Assembly: GCA_900556745.1 (NCBI GenBank)
Contig: USPU01000007.1
Location: 1 to 28,418 of the forward strand
Direction of reading: 5' to 3'
From: an uncultured Veillonellaceae bacterium
GTDB lineage: Bacteria; Bacillota; Negativicutes; Veillonellales; Negativicoccaceae
Length of the DNA: 28,418 bases
A program made the position numbers and the translations under genes. The notes under the pieces are model-generated. The model was not told the DNA's origin, did no database searches, and saw only the letters and a list, made by a program, of their open reading frames with translations. Shown piece by piece: positions 1 through 8,685 of this stretch (positions are counted from its first letter, which is position 1; each line of letters begins with the position of its first letter).

Positions 1-3000
1 GCGATGCTGCAACAGGGCAGCTACGGTGCGACACCGCTGGAAAATGTCTTTACCAAGTTTGTCTATCGCGGAGACGTCGTGAACCTGCCGGAAATAGTGG
101 CGGGAATCGGTGAGGGACGAGTCCGCGGCAGCGGTTACTATAATGTGGCGACGAATACCGGCGCCGGCGAATATACGGCGGACAATATTAATTTGGCGCA
201 GCTTCCGGAAACGGACGGCGCGTACGCCGGTACAGTGAACGGCCGCGGCGCGGTTGGAATTCACGACGGGGAAATGTCGCTCGCAACGTTTACCGGCTCC
301 GGAACGGGCGTCAGCGGCGCGGGCATCATGACTGATTCGCTGCGCGCGTCGTTGCGCTATGAAGCGGGCGCGCTTGCGTTGCATTATCTGAACGGCACTA
401 TGGGTGACGGTACATTTACGGCGTTCGGCAGCATGGATACGCCGCAGGGCATTCAAGTAGCCGCGCATCAATTACCGCTTTCGTATCTTTCCGGCTTGGC
501 CGGTGTCACTATGTCGGGGGCGGCGGATCTTACAGGACAACTTACCGGCAGCGTGTCAGCACCGCAATTCGTTGGCACGGTGAGCGCGCGTGACGGCGCC
601 ATTCATGGCCTTTCGTATACGTCGATTCACGGCGATGTGGCGTACATCGACGATACGTTTACCACAGATCGTCTTGTCTGGCAGGATGCCGAAGGCGGTC
701 ATGTCATTTCCGGCAGCGCGCAGCTGACCGGCGCGAAAGCGCTGGATCTTACGGTTCAAAGCGATAACATCCGCCTTGAATCGTTACTGCGGGCGGCCGA
801 CTTGCCGTTGGACGCCACCGGCTGGGCCACCAATTCGCTGACCGTGCGCGGCACGCTCGATCAACCGGAAGCGAGCGGTGAACTGCATCTTTGGGACGGT
901 TCGGTGATGGGCGAACTCTATCAGGATGTAATCGCCCGTTACCGTTATGACGGCGATATTTTATATTTGGATGAGGCGCTGGCCTCGATGTACAACGGTA
1001 CTTTGTACGCGTCAGGCACGATCGCGCCGAACGCGTTGAATGTTCAGTTGAAGGCAAGTGAAATTGATATTGATCGCGTATTGCGCGAAAAAAATACGAA
1101 CCGACTGGCGGGCACCGTATCCGCCGAGGGAACATTGCGCGGCACGCCGGCCGATCCGCGTTTGGAAGCCGACTTCTGGGGCCATAATTTATATGCCAAC
1201 GGCGAACCGATCGACGGTTTGCGCGGTCATTTAGCTTACGCCGAAGGCGTAGCGGCTTTGACTGATACGACGCTGACGCAGCGAGACGGCGTCTATCGTT
1301 TGAACGGCACATATCGCTTGGACGGCGGCGTGTTCCGCGGAGCGGGCGACGTGGAGGGAGCGGACATTGCGCGGCTCTTGCGTCTGGCGAATATTCCGTA
1401 CGAGAACTTGGCCGGTCAGGTGACGGGGCATGTCGAACTCAACGGTACAGCCGCGAACCCGAGCTTGCGCATCAACGGCAAATTGGAAAACGGCAGCATT
1501 GACGGCAAACCTTTCGGTACGACGGAAATTGACGCGGATTACGCCAATCGCGTGGCGACCGTCCGCAAGTTGCATATGCCGATCGGCGCGGGCGTGCTCG
1601 CCGCCGCCGGCACGGCTGATCTCGACGGTGAAATCGATATGCAGCTGGCGGCGAAAGATGTCGATGTCACCTACGTCACGGCACTGGCGGGACAACCGCT
1701 TGATCTCACGGGCAATTTGAATGTGAGCGCGGTCTTCACCGGTCCAACAAAAACACCGGTGATGGATATGTCGTTCGAACTTTCGAACGGCGCATTCGCA
1801 GGCGTTACCTTTGATCGTTTCATCGGCTTGTTGAATATGCGCGATCAAATCATCGAAGTCAACCAGACCTTGCTGCAACGTGAACCGTATCAATTAAGCA
1901 TGTACGGTAAAGTTCCGGTTGCCGCGTTGACGAAAGCGGGACGGGCGACGCAATCGAATGAATCAATGAACTTGGAAATCCACCTGGATAAAGCGGATTT
2001 GGAACTGTTGCGCGCGCTATCACCCGCGGTTCTTTCCGCCACAGGCGAAACCAAAGGCGGCATCACGGTCACCGGCACGCTTGCGGATCCGCACATCAAC
2101 GGACGCATTTTTGTCGCGGACGGCGCGGCGACGATAGAAACGATGAAAAGTCCGCTGGAACATATTCACGCGGAATTGGAATTTAACGGTAAATCCGCCA
2201 CCTGGCGCGGCCAAACGACCATCGGTGAAGGCGATCTTACCACTGCGGGCGAAGTTCGCTGGACCGACTTTACCGATACGCGCTATGAAGGGACGCTGGA
2301 CGCCGACGCGATCAATCCGCAGAGCTCGTACTACTCCGGTCCGTTGACGGCGCATTTACAACTTACGCAACAGGCGGGCATGCCGTATCTGACCGGCGAT
2401 GTTCTGGTGGAAAAATCCCGCTTCGATGTGCCGCTGACATTTACGGAGGGCGGCACGCCGCTGTTGATGGGATTTGATGTGAACGTCAGCATCGGTGAAA
2501 AGACACGCCTTTATAACAGCTATCTCTATGATTTGACATTGGCCGGCGATTTGCACGTCGGCGGCACGACCGCGGCGCCGGACGTTGACGGCAAAGTAGT
2601 CGTGAACCACGGGTACTTGCGGTACCTGAGCAATAAATTCAAGGTCGAGGAAGGCGTGGCCGATTTCAATCGCACGCAGAGTTTCCTGCCGAATCTGCAC
2701 GTGCTCGCGACGACAAAATTTAATCGTTACCGCATTCATATGCAGGCGGATGGTTTACCGACGGAGCTCGATCTGAAACTTACTTCGGAACCGGCGTTAA
2801 GCCAGGAAGAAATCGTCATGATGCTTACCTTGCACACGCAGGGCGATATCAACGATCTCGGCCGGGCTGACGCCAACGCAGCCTTGGCGTCAGCGGCGCA
2901 GACATTGGTTTTCGGCACGCTTGAAAATCGCCTGCAGGATGTGTTGAGCCTCGACATGATCCAGGTCACGACCGGTTCGGTCGACCCCTTTGAAACATCC

Positions 3001-3204
3001 ACAGTCGCCAACCAAGGCTTTTACAACTTGCAAATCGGCAAATATCTGTTCGACGATTTCATGCTGGTGCTGACAACCGGCGTCAACAATGAACAGCAAA
3101 GCGCCGGTTTCCGTTACGACATTAACCGGAGTTTCCAAGCGGAAGCGTGGGTGAATAATGAAGACAACTACTATATCGGCGGTAATTGGCAGTATCGATT
3201 CTAA
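1..3204 (+). CDS. tamB: TamB-family translocation and assembly module protein (5' truncated)
   Basis: The reading frame is open from the first base, so the N-terminus (normally a membrane anchor plus more of the beta-taco) lies outside the window; about 1067 residues remain. TamB spans the periplasm and works in barrel-protein assembly and, in later work, in phospholipid transport to the outer membrane. The visible part is a long run of alternating beta strands with repeated 'G.L.G....P...G.....G' units, typical of the AsmA/TamB fold. The last ~350 residues match the conserved TamB (DUF490) C-terminal domain: 'DGKVVVNHGYLRY', 'LTSEPALSQEEIVMMLTL', and an end in aromatic-rich strands closing with F. 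I see no cysteine in it. It is followed after 9 bases by the sigma factor gene and heads the bamA operon, which supports the call. The AUG at base 4 is unlikely to be the true start. Confidence 0.9.
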   Translation, partial: AMLQQGSYGATPLENVFTKFVYRGDVVNLPEIVAGIGEGRVRGSGYYNVATNTGAGEYTADNINLAQLPETDGAYAGTVNGRGAVGIHDGEMSLATFTGSGTGVSGAGIMTDSLRASLRYEAGALALHYLNGTMGDGTFTAFGSMDTPQGIQVAAHQLPLSYLSGLAGVTMSGAADLTGQLTGSVSAPQFVGTVSARDGAIHGLSYTSIHGDVAYIDDTFTTDRLVWQDAEGGHVISGSAQLTGAKALDLTVQSDNIRLESLLRAADLPLDATGWATNSLTVRGTLDQPEASGELHLWDGSVMGELYQDVIARYRYDGDILYLDEALASMYNGTLYASGTIAPNALNVQLKASEIDIDRVLREKNTNRLAGTVSAEGTLRGTPADPRLEADFWGHNLYANGEPIDGLRGHLAYAEGVAALTDTTLTQRDGVYRLNGTYRLDGGVFRGAGDVEGADIARLLRLANIPYENLAGQVTGHVELNGTAANPSLRINGKLENGSIDGKPFGTTEIDADYANRVATVRKLHMPIGAGVLAAAGTADLDGEIDMQLAAKDVDVTYVTALAGQPLDLTGNLNVSAVFTGPTKTPVMDMSFELSNGAFAGVTFDRFIGLLNMRDQIIEVNQTLLQREPYQLSMYGKVPVAALTKAGRATQSNESMNLEIHLDKADLELLRALSPAVLSATGETKGGITVTGTLADPHINGRIFVADGAATIETMKSPLEHIHAELEFNGKSATWRGQTTIGEGDLTTAGEVRWTDFTDTRYEGTLDADAINPQSSYYSGPLTAHLQLTQQAGMPYLTGDVLVEKSRFDVPLTFTEGGTPLLMGFDVNVSIGEKTRLYNSYLYDLTLAGDLHVGGTTAAPDVDGKVVVNHGYLRYLSNKFKVEEGVADFNRTQSFLPNLHVLATTKFNRYRIHMQADGLPTELDLKLTSEPALSQEEIVMMLTLHTQGDINDLGRADANAALASAAQTLVFGTLENRLQDVLSLDMIQVTTGSVDPFETSTVANQGFYNLQIGKYLFDDFMLVLTTGVNNEQQSAGFRYDINRSFQAEAWVNNEDNYYIGGNWQYRF

Positions 3205-3213
3205 AGGAGCGCC

Positions 3214-3846
3214 ATGTTAAAAGAATATTTTCAGGAACTTGCCAAAATTGAATTATTGGATCCCGAAACGGAAGCTTCTTTGTGGCGCGCCTATAAAGAA
3301 AAACAGGATCGCGGCGCCCGCCAGACGCTGATCGAGCATTACCAGCCCCTGGTCGTCAAAGAAGCGATGCGTTGGCAGCTGCAGGAAGCGACCTTGCTGG
3401 ATCTTTTGCAGGAGGGTACCGTCGGCTTGATGGAAGCGGCGGAACGGTATGAACCGGCGCGTTCGGTCGCGTTTTCACTCTTTGCGTGGCACCGCATTCG
3501 CGGGCGCATGCTCGATTACATTTATAAAAACGGAACCGATATCCCGGTGGAAGACAGCGCCTGGGCCGAAAGTCGCGCGCAATTCAACAGTCTCGTGACG
3601 GAGGCGACGGATGCGTTTGAGGCGGCCGATCGGACGTTTTTGTGGGAAGCGGTGCGTAACGCCGTGCATCGTTTGCCGCCGAAAGAACAGCAGGTGGTGG
3701 ACGGCATTTACATACAAAATCGTGAGCCGAAAGAGCTGGCGCTCGAATTACAAGTTTCTAAAACTTACATTTATAAATTGCAAAAAACCGGTATACGCCG
3801 TTTGCGCGGCATGTTGTCGCGCTTGATGCATGAGCGACGCGAGTAA
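3214..3846 (+). CDS. Short sigma-70-family RNA polymerase sigma factor
   Basis: A 210-residue sigma factor. Residues ~36-105 fit region 2: helices around 'LLDLLQEGTVGLMEAAERYE', then an aromatic/basic stretch 'FAWHRIRGRMLDYI' of the kind that melts the -10. Residues ~150-205 fit region 4: 'LPPKEQQVV', then a helix-turn-helix 'ELALELQVSKTYIYKLQ' that would read a -35. Region 1.1 is absent and there is little room for region 3, so it is an alternative rather than the housekeeping sigma. The start AUG follows AAAGGAG at a good distance and lies 9 bases after tamB. The next gene encodes a one-span membrane protein, an order seen in many sigma/anti-sigma pairs. The family call is firm; the regulon is unknown, and a link to envelope genes is inferred from position only. 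Confidence 0.85.
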   Translation: MLKEYFQELAKIELLDPETEASLWRAYKEKQDRGARQTLIEHYQPLVVKEAMRWQLQEATLLDLLQEGTVGLMEAAERYEPARSVAFSLFAWHRIRGRMLDYIYKNGTDIPVEDSAWAESRAQFNSLVTEATDAFEAADRTFLWEAVRNAVHRLPPKEQQVVDGIYIQNREPKELALELQVSKTYIYKLQKTGIRRLRGMLSRLMHERRE

Positions 3847-3862
3847 ACGAAGATACATTGGT

Positions 3863-3868
3863 TATAAT
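3863..3868 (+). promoter_or_regulatory. Possible internal -10 element upstream of the 3993 gene
   Basis: A perfect TATAAT lies in the 146-base gap after the sigma gene. No recognisable -35 stands 16-18 bases upstream, and the TG of an extended -10 is one base out of register. It could give partial independent expression of the downstream genes, or be chance in this AT-richer gap. Confidence 0.25.
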
Positions 3869-3992
3869 TTGCGAGAATTCGCTCAAAAACACGAGTATTA
3901 TGCAGAAAAAGAATGCTGAATGCGGTTGCAAAGAAAATCCCAAAAGCCGACTTTAAATTGATTAGGAGATTTTACAAGAAAGGAGCACACGC

Positions 3993-4514
3993 ATGAGTCT
4001 TTCCCGAGATGAGCTTGTCTGTCGCGTTGAAACGGCGCGTCGCTGGTTGGAACAGGCGGAGCATTCATTTCATGACGAAACGCCTCTGAAAGGTGAATTG
4101 AACTTGCTTTTAGCCCAAGCCGAAATGCAAAAACTTCGGGAAGACCGCGGCATGTCCCGACAGTGGCAACATTGGCAACGCGCTCTCGCGTTGGTGACAG
4201 CGCTCGTTATGGTGAGCGGTTTCGGCTGGTGGTGGCAAAAGGATGATGACGCTCCCGCGCCGGTTACGGCTCCCGCAACGGTGGTGAAAACGGTTCCTTT
4301 GGAACCCTCGGCGACATGGCCGCAACCGACCGTATCGCAAGCATCGCAGCAAGCGTCGGCGGTGAGCGCAGCGGTACCGGAGACGCGTGAGCCGGTAGCG
4401 CATGCGGTGCCGCCACCGGTCAAAACAGCACCGGCAAAGTCGACAGTGACACTTGCTCCGGACGAAATGCAGTCGGTGGTCAGTGATGCGGCGAAGGTAT
4501 TGCGTACACCGTAA
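3993..4514 (+). CDS. Single-span membrane protein with cytoplasmic N-domain and Pro/Ala-rich periplasmic tail
   Basis: I do not recognise a family. The 173 residues divide into an N-terminal helical, charged domain (1-62, one Cys at position 10), one hydrophobic segment (~63-82, ending in a WWW cluster) and a tail rich in Pro, Ala, Val and Thr, ending in a short helical patch (~155-173). By the positive-inside rule the N-domain should be cytoplasmic and the tail periplasmic. The start is set by AAAGGAGC nine bases upstream. The gene sits between a sigma factor gene and bamA in one direction. The topology would suit an anti-sigma factor, but the zinc-binding HxxxCxxC motif of many anti-sigmas is missing; a structural or tethering role is equally possible. 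Confidence 0.7.
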   Translation: MSLSRDELVCRVETARRWLEQAEHSFHDETPLKGELNLLLAQAEMQKLREDRGMSRQWQHWQRALALVTALVMVSGFGWWWQKDDDAPAPVTAPATVVKTVPLEPSATWPQPTVSQASQQASAVSAAVPETREPVAHAVPPPVKTAPAKSTVTLAPDEMQSVVSDAAKVLRTP

Positions 4515-4535
4515 TTATCAAGTAAACTAAACCTA

Positions 4536-4547
4536 TCATTCGAATGA
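4536..4547. promoter_or_regulatory. 12-bp perfect palindrome upstream of bamA
   Basis: TCATTCGAATGA reads the same on both strands and lies 35 bases before the bamA start codon, in the 68-base gap after the previous gene. It could be an operator or simply chance; no second copy was noticed nearby. Confidence 0.2.
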
Positions 4548-4582
4548 ATGAACACCATTTGCAATTAGGAGGATATGACTAT

Positions 4583-6808
4583 ATGAAACATAGCAAACAG
4601 GCGCGGCAATGGCTTGTCGCGGCAGTCACGCTGGCAACGCTGGGGGTTACTCAGGGGTTCGCGGCGGATGCGCCGACGACGGTTTCCGAGCAGCATATGC
4701 CGTACACGGAACCGGCGGTCGCCACCGAAGTGACACCGGGCGCAAAAGACTCGCTTGCGGCGCAGGGATTAATCGACAATCCGGCGCTGACCGTCGGCCA
4801 GACGACCCAGACGACCCAGGCGGGCAATGTGCAGGCTCTGTATGTAGCCAAAGCGGATCAGGCGGCGATCGATGCGCAGGTCGGCAAAACGGTTACAAAA
4901 GTAGCGTTGGCAGGCGTTCCTGACGGAGTTGCACAGCAGATACTGCCGCGTTTGACTACCAAAGTCGGCGACAAAGTATCGTCGGAAGCGATTGCGGCCG
5001 ACATCAAAGCTATCGGCGACAGCGGCATCTTTGCGCAAATCGCGCCGGTTTTCACCGGCGTTCCGGAAGGCGTACAGTTGACGTATCAGGTCGCGACGAA
5101 CCCGGTGGTCAATCAGGTTCGCGTGGAAGGCGTGTCGGCGTTTGATGCCGAGTACCTTGCGCAGATGTTGGCCATTCCGCAAGGCAGCGTTTTGAATACG
5201 GTGGAAGTGGGCGAAAAAGTTCGCGCGATTGAAGATCTCTACGTAAAGCAGGGGTACATTTTGGCCGCCGTTTCCGATGTGCAGGTGGCGCCGGACGGAA
5301 CGCTGACGGTCAAAGTCGATGAAGGCATTGTCGAAGATATTGTCATCAAAGGCAATAAAAAGACCAAGGATTACGTCATCACTCGTGAACTGCGCTTCAA
5401 AGAAGGGGATCCGTTCAATAAATATCTGGCGCAACGCAGCTTGGAACGTCTTTACAACCTGGGTTACTTTGAAGACGTCAACGTGCGCTTGCTGCCGGGG
5501 AAAGTCGATCACCAGGTCGTTGTGGAAATCGACGTGCTCGAACAAAAGACGGGCGTTGTTACCTTGGGCGCCGGCTACTCGAAGTCGGACGGCTTTGTCG
5601 GGATCGTGGAATTCGGTGAAAACAACTTCCGCGGCACAGGTGACAAGATCAATGTTCACTGGGAATTCGGCGGCAAGGGCAGCGACAAAAACTACCAGAT
5701 TTCGTACACGCGTCCGTGGCTTGACGACAAAGGCACGTCGCTCGGCTTCTCGTTCTACAACCGTGTGGTGGAATATGATGATTACAATGAAGACGGCAGC
5801 ACTGTCGCCACTTATGACAAACGTCGCAAAGGTTACAACCTGACCCTGGGACGCGCGCATGGCGAATATCGTACGACATCGCTCACCTGGGAAAGCCGCG
5901 ACGATAAATATGATGAATATAAGGGCGGCTTCAACTACGGCGAAAACGCGGTCATTCCGCTGGTCGGCATGGAGCGCACGGAAGACGGCAAGTTGAAGTT
6001 GGGCGCCAACGGCAAACCGATTCCGGTCGTTAACTTCGCGTTGAACGCGCCGGAACCGACGCTTTTGGAACCGGGCGCGGCGGCTTCCCTGCTTGGCAGT
6101 GTAACGCTTCCGGAAGCACCGAAACTGACTGGTGACGACAACGCGGATATCGAAGCGCTTAATCAATGGCGCGATGCCTTGCGAACGGCGGTGGCCACTG
6201 TCACTCCGCAGGGGTACTACAATTTCAAAAACATGGACTACATCGGCAAAAACTTCGGTAGAACGAACAGCCTGTCCGTTACCCATGTGTTTGATAACCG
6301 CGACAATTACTTTAACCCGACCCGCGGCTACCGTTACTCGGTAACCGGCCAATGGGCGGGCCACGGCTTGGGCGGCGATTTCGACTTCTATAAAGTCAAC
6401 GCCGAAGGACGTTTTTATAAGAAACTGAAAAACAACCACGTCTTGGCGCTGCGCGTCATGGGCGGTTACGCCAACGGCGAAATCGGTTACTCCGAACTCT
6501 TCAGCTTGGGCGGCGCGTACAATTTGCGCGGCTTTGAAGATGACCAGTTCAAAGGCAGCAACATGTATGCGGCTACCTTGGAATACCGCTTCCCGATCAT
6601 CAAGAAAGTGGACGGCGTCGTCTTTACCGATGTCGGTAACGCGTGGGGCATCGATGAGTCGCGTATTCCCTGGTACCATGACAGCAATAAGGTGCATTGG
6701 TCGACCGGTGTCGGCTTGCGGGTACAGACTCCGATCGGACCGATTCGACTCGACTATGCGCATGGTGACAAGAATAAATTCCACTTCAGCTTCGGCGGCC
6801 AATTCTAA
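4583..6808 (+). CDS. bamA: Outer-membrane protein assembly factor BamA (three POTRA domains)
   Basis: BamA folds and inserts beta-barrel proteins into the outer membrane. The start is the AUG at 4583 (741 residues): AGGAGG lies just upstream and a clear signal peptide follows ('LVAAVTLATLGVTQGFAADA'), whereas an in-frame AUG at 4544 would add 13 residues without a proper site. After a ~75-residue linker, three POTRA domains fit residues ~103-172, 176-249 and 250-320, fewer than the five of E. coli. The barrel (about 325-741) carries the diagnostic 'NLRGFE' at ~647-652 and ends in a final Phe ('FHFSFGGQF'), the barrel-recognition signal. Residues ~452-548 form a Pro/Ala/Gly-rich insertion, probably a surface loop. 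There is no cysteine. Neighbours tamB, skp-like genes and lpxD support the role. Confidence 0.96.
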   Translation: MKHSKQARQWLVAAVTLATLGVTQGFAADAPTTVSEQHMPYTEPAVATEVTPGAKDSLAAQGLIDNPALTVGQTTQTTQAGNVQALYVAKADQAAIDAQVGKTVTKVALAGVPDGVAQQILPRLTTKVGDKVSSEAIAADIKAIGDSGIFAQIAPVFTGVPEGVQLTYQVATNPVVNQVRVEGVSAFDAEYLAQMLAIPQGSVLNTVEVGEKVRAIEDLYVKQGYILAAVSDVQVAPDGTLTVKVDEGIVEDIVIKGNKKTKDYVITRELRFKEGDPFNKYLAQRSLERLYNLGYFEDVNVRLLPGKVDHQVVVEIDVLEQKTGVVTLGAGYSKSDGFVGIVEFGENNFRGTGDKINVHWEFGGKGSDKNYQISYTRPWLDDKGTSLGFSFYNRVVEYDDYNEDGSTVATYDKRRKGYNLTLGRAHGEYRTTSLTWESRDDKYDEYKGGFNYGENAVIPLVGMERTEDGKLKLGANGKPIPVVNFALNAPEPTLLEPGAAASLLGSVTLPEAPKLTGDDNADIEALNQWRDALRTAVATVTPQGYYNFKNMDYIGKNFGRTNSLSVTHVFDNRDNYFNPTRGYRYSVTGQWAGHGLGGDFDFYKVNAEGRFYKKLKNNHVLALRVMGGYANGEIGYSELFSLGGAYNLRGFEDDQFKGSNMYAATLEYRFPIIKKVDGVVFTDVGNAWGIDESRIPWYHDSNKVHWSTGVGLRVQTPIGPIRLDYAHGDKNKFHFSFGGQF

Positions 6809-6814
6809 ACCGCG

Positions 6815-6840
6815 ACAGGCGACAAATTCTTGTCGCCTGT
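6815..6840 (+). other. Strong RNA hairpin between bamA and the next gene
   Basis: An 11-bp perfect stem (ACAGGCGACAA with TTGTCGCCTGT, loop ATTC) begins seven bases after the bamA stop. No U-tract follows, so it is not a standard intrinsic terminator. It is more likely a stabiliser of the bamA mRNA 3' end, a processing site or a partial attenuator setting bamA above its downstream genes. Confidence 0.6.
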
Positions 6841-6868
6841 TCACTGTTTATAAGAAATGAGGGAATCT

Positions 6869-8137
6869 ATGAGTAAGCGGCTTACCGGTCTCTTGAGTGC
6901 GGCTTTGGTCGCGCTGCCGCTGACTCTTCAGGCGGCGCCGATTCAGACGGTGGATGTCAGCGTGCAAACCGGTACGGGACGATTAGCGCCTTCGGTGGCC
7001 GATCGTATTGAAGCCAGTGTCAAAGTGATCGGTGAACGCGTTTTGATCGGTCAGCCATCGGAAACGGTGGCGGCGCATGCCGGCGAATACGGCAAAGTGT
7101 TGGCGGATGTCGCGGGTCGTGTCATTTCAGGGTACGTGGTGACCGATGTCGAGGTGCACGCCGACGCGGCGACCCGACTGGTTCTCGTTCTGACACCCTA
7201 CGGTGAGCACGTGCAAGAGGTGCACACGGCGGTTGACTACGGTAATTTATCGCCGACGGTGCATGCGTTGATGGCAAGCGATCTGGCGGCGATCGATGAA
7301 AGAATCAACGCGCTTTTGATCGGCTTACCGCTCGGCGCGTTGGATTGGGTGGGGGGCATTTCAGACACGCTCGTAAAAGACGAATTTGCCCGTCGTTTGC
7401 CGGAATTTAACGCCAAGCTTGAAATTATACCGGCGGCGACAACGAGCGCTAAAATCTACCTTTTACCGCAAGGACCGACGGTTCGTACCTATCAGGTGCG
7501 CACCGCTTCCGAAACGGTGCCGCGCATCTTCATCAACGGCGCGGCGGAACGTGTTCGGAAGGTCTTGCCGGAATACATCGGCGCGCCGCAGGCCTTTTTG
7601 GAACGTCACCGTGAAGAGATCGCAGCGCGTTTGCTGGAGACGGCCAAAGAAGATCCCTTTGTCAGTCGTTACGATTTAGATTTGACAGGCGTGCTTACGA
7701 TTGGCGAAGAACTTACCTATACGTTACATGCGGCCACGGATACGTGGTTGATTGACGCCAATGTCGCTCTGGATTTGGGACGGGAAGAAAAAAACACGCG
7801 GGTCCGCGGCACGCTCGGAAAACGGGCGACGGATCACGATACTTTCTTCGTCGATGTGGATTTTTTCCCGCATGATGTGAGTTGGGACGTTTCCACCGGT
7901 TACATGCATCGTTTTGGTGCGGGAACCTACTTGGGTTACCGTTACGAATGGACGGAACCGCAGCAAACGGCATTTTTGCGACAGGAATTCAGTCCGCGCT
8001 GGTATCTCCGGTGGGACCATGACTTGTCGCCGTCGGCGGACAGCGTTGCCGTCGGCTATCGTCTTCAGGATTATCTCGGTGTGGAGCTGATCCGCGATGA
8101 AGACGATTATTGGGTCCGTGTCATCGGACATATCTGA
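6869..8137 (+). CDS. Unknown exported beta-rich protein between bamA and the skp-like genes
   Basis: I do not recognise a family. The start at 6869 (422 residues) is preferred over the in-frame AUG at 6857 because GAGGGAA lies correctly before it. A signal peptide is clear ('LLSAALVALPLTLQAAPIQ', cut near residue 23). The N-terminal two-thirds alternates helix and strand, which could be POTRA-like or a small alpha/beta domain. From about residue 290 on, amphipathic strands rich in Tyr/Trp/Asp dominate and look like outer-membrane hairpins, although the last residue is Ile rather than the usual Phe. There is no cysteine. Position in the bamA operon makes an envelope-assembly role likely; this is inference, and a periplasmic rather than membrane location is possible. 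Confidence 0.75.
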   Translation: MSKRLTGLLSAALVALPLTLQAAPIQTVDVSVQTGTGRLAPSVADRIEASVKVIGERVLIGQPSETVAAHAGEYGKVLADVAGRVISGYVVTDVEVHADAATRLVLVLTPYGEHVQEVHTAVDYGNLSPTVHALMASDLAAIDERINALLIGLPLGALDWVGGISDTLVKDEFARRLPEFNAKLEIIPAATTSAKIYLLPQGPTVRTYQVRTASETVPRIFINGAAERVRKVLPEYIGAPQAFLERHREEIAARLLETAKEDPFVSRYDLDLTGVLTIGEELTYTLHAATDTWLIDANVALDLGREEKNTRVRGTLGKRATDHDTFFVDVDFFPHDVSWDVSTGYMHRFGAGTYLGYRYEWTEPQQTAFLRQEFSPRWYLRWDHDLSPSADSVAVGYRLQDYLGVELIRDEDDYWVRVIGHI

Positions 8138-8160
8138 GGAATTAAAGGAGTCGATTGATT

Positions 8161-8682
8161 ATGATGCGAGCAATGCGTAATAAGTACAATGTGAAAGTGG
8201 TTTCGTTCGTCGTCGCGGCGGTGTTCGTTCTCGGTATCGCGGCGTATGCCATGATGGGCATGGGGAATGTTGCTCAGGCGGCACCGACCTCGTCCATCGG
8301 CGTGGTCGATCAGGCCAACATTATTAAAGATACATCCAGTTTAGGCGTGGAATACCAGCAGCAAATGGCGGCGGCGGCGCAGCAATTACAAAGCGAGTTT
8401 GACGCGAAATCGGCGAATATGTCGGACGCGGAAAAGCAGCAATATTTCCAGGAAATGCAAAAACAGTTCAACGCCAAACAGGCTGAAATCCACAAAAACA
8501 TTCAAGGTAAAATTGATAATGCCGTTAAAGAAGTAGCGAATAAAAAAGGCTTATCGCTGGTTGTCGACAAAGCGGCTGTGCTTTACGGCGGCGTCGATAT
8601 CACTAGCGAAGTGCAGACGGCGCTCAATAATGCTCTGACGAAAGAAGCGGGTAAAGAGCAGTCGGCAGAAACCAAGAAGTAA
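8161..8682 (+). CDS. OmpH/Skp-family periplasmic chaperone, membrane-anchored or secreted
   Basis: Skp-type chaperones are jellyfish-shaped trimers that hold unfolded outer-membrane proteins. Residues ~46-58 ('IGVVDQANIIKD') match the beta strand opening the Skp fold. A Gln/Ala-rich coiled-coil hairpin spans about 60-125, and the conserved C-terminal body 'LVVDKAAVLYGGVDITSEV' closes it. The N-terminus has a hydrophobic segment (~12-31) with a possible cleavage site after 'VAQA'. The start is uncertain: AUG at 8161 (173 residues) is chosen, ten bases after GGAG; UUG at 8155 or AUG at 8164 are alternatives. It is the first of three consecutive Skp-like genes in the bamA-lpxD operon. Confidence 0.85.
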   Translation: MMRAMRNKYNVKVVSFVVAAVFVLGIAAYAMMGMGNVAQAAPTSSIGVVDQANIIKDTSSLGVEYQQQMAAAAQQLQSEFDAKSANMSDAEKQQYFQEMQKQFNAKQAEIHKNIQGKIDNAVKEVANKKGLSLVVDKAAVLYGGVDITSEVQTALNNALTKEAGKEQSAETKK

Positions 8683-8685
8683 TCT

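Noticed and set aside
4544..4582. Upstream AUG of bamA adding 13 residues
   Set aside because: It lacks a ribosome binding site, overlaps the palindrome and would put residues before a clean signal peptide.
4769..6844. A 691-codon open frame on the - strand opposite bamA
   Set aside because: Its codons mirror those of BamA on the + strand, the product is rich in Val/Phe/Arg without domain features, and bamA itself is certain.
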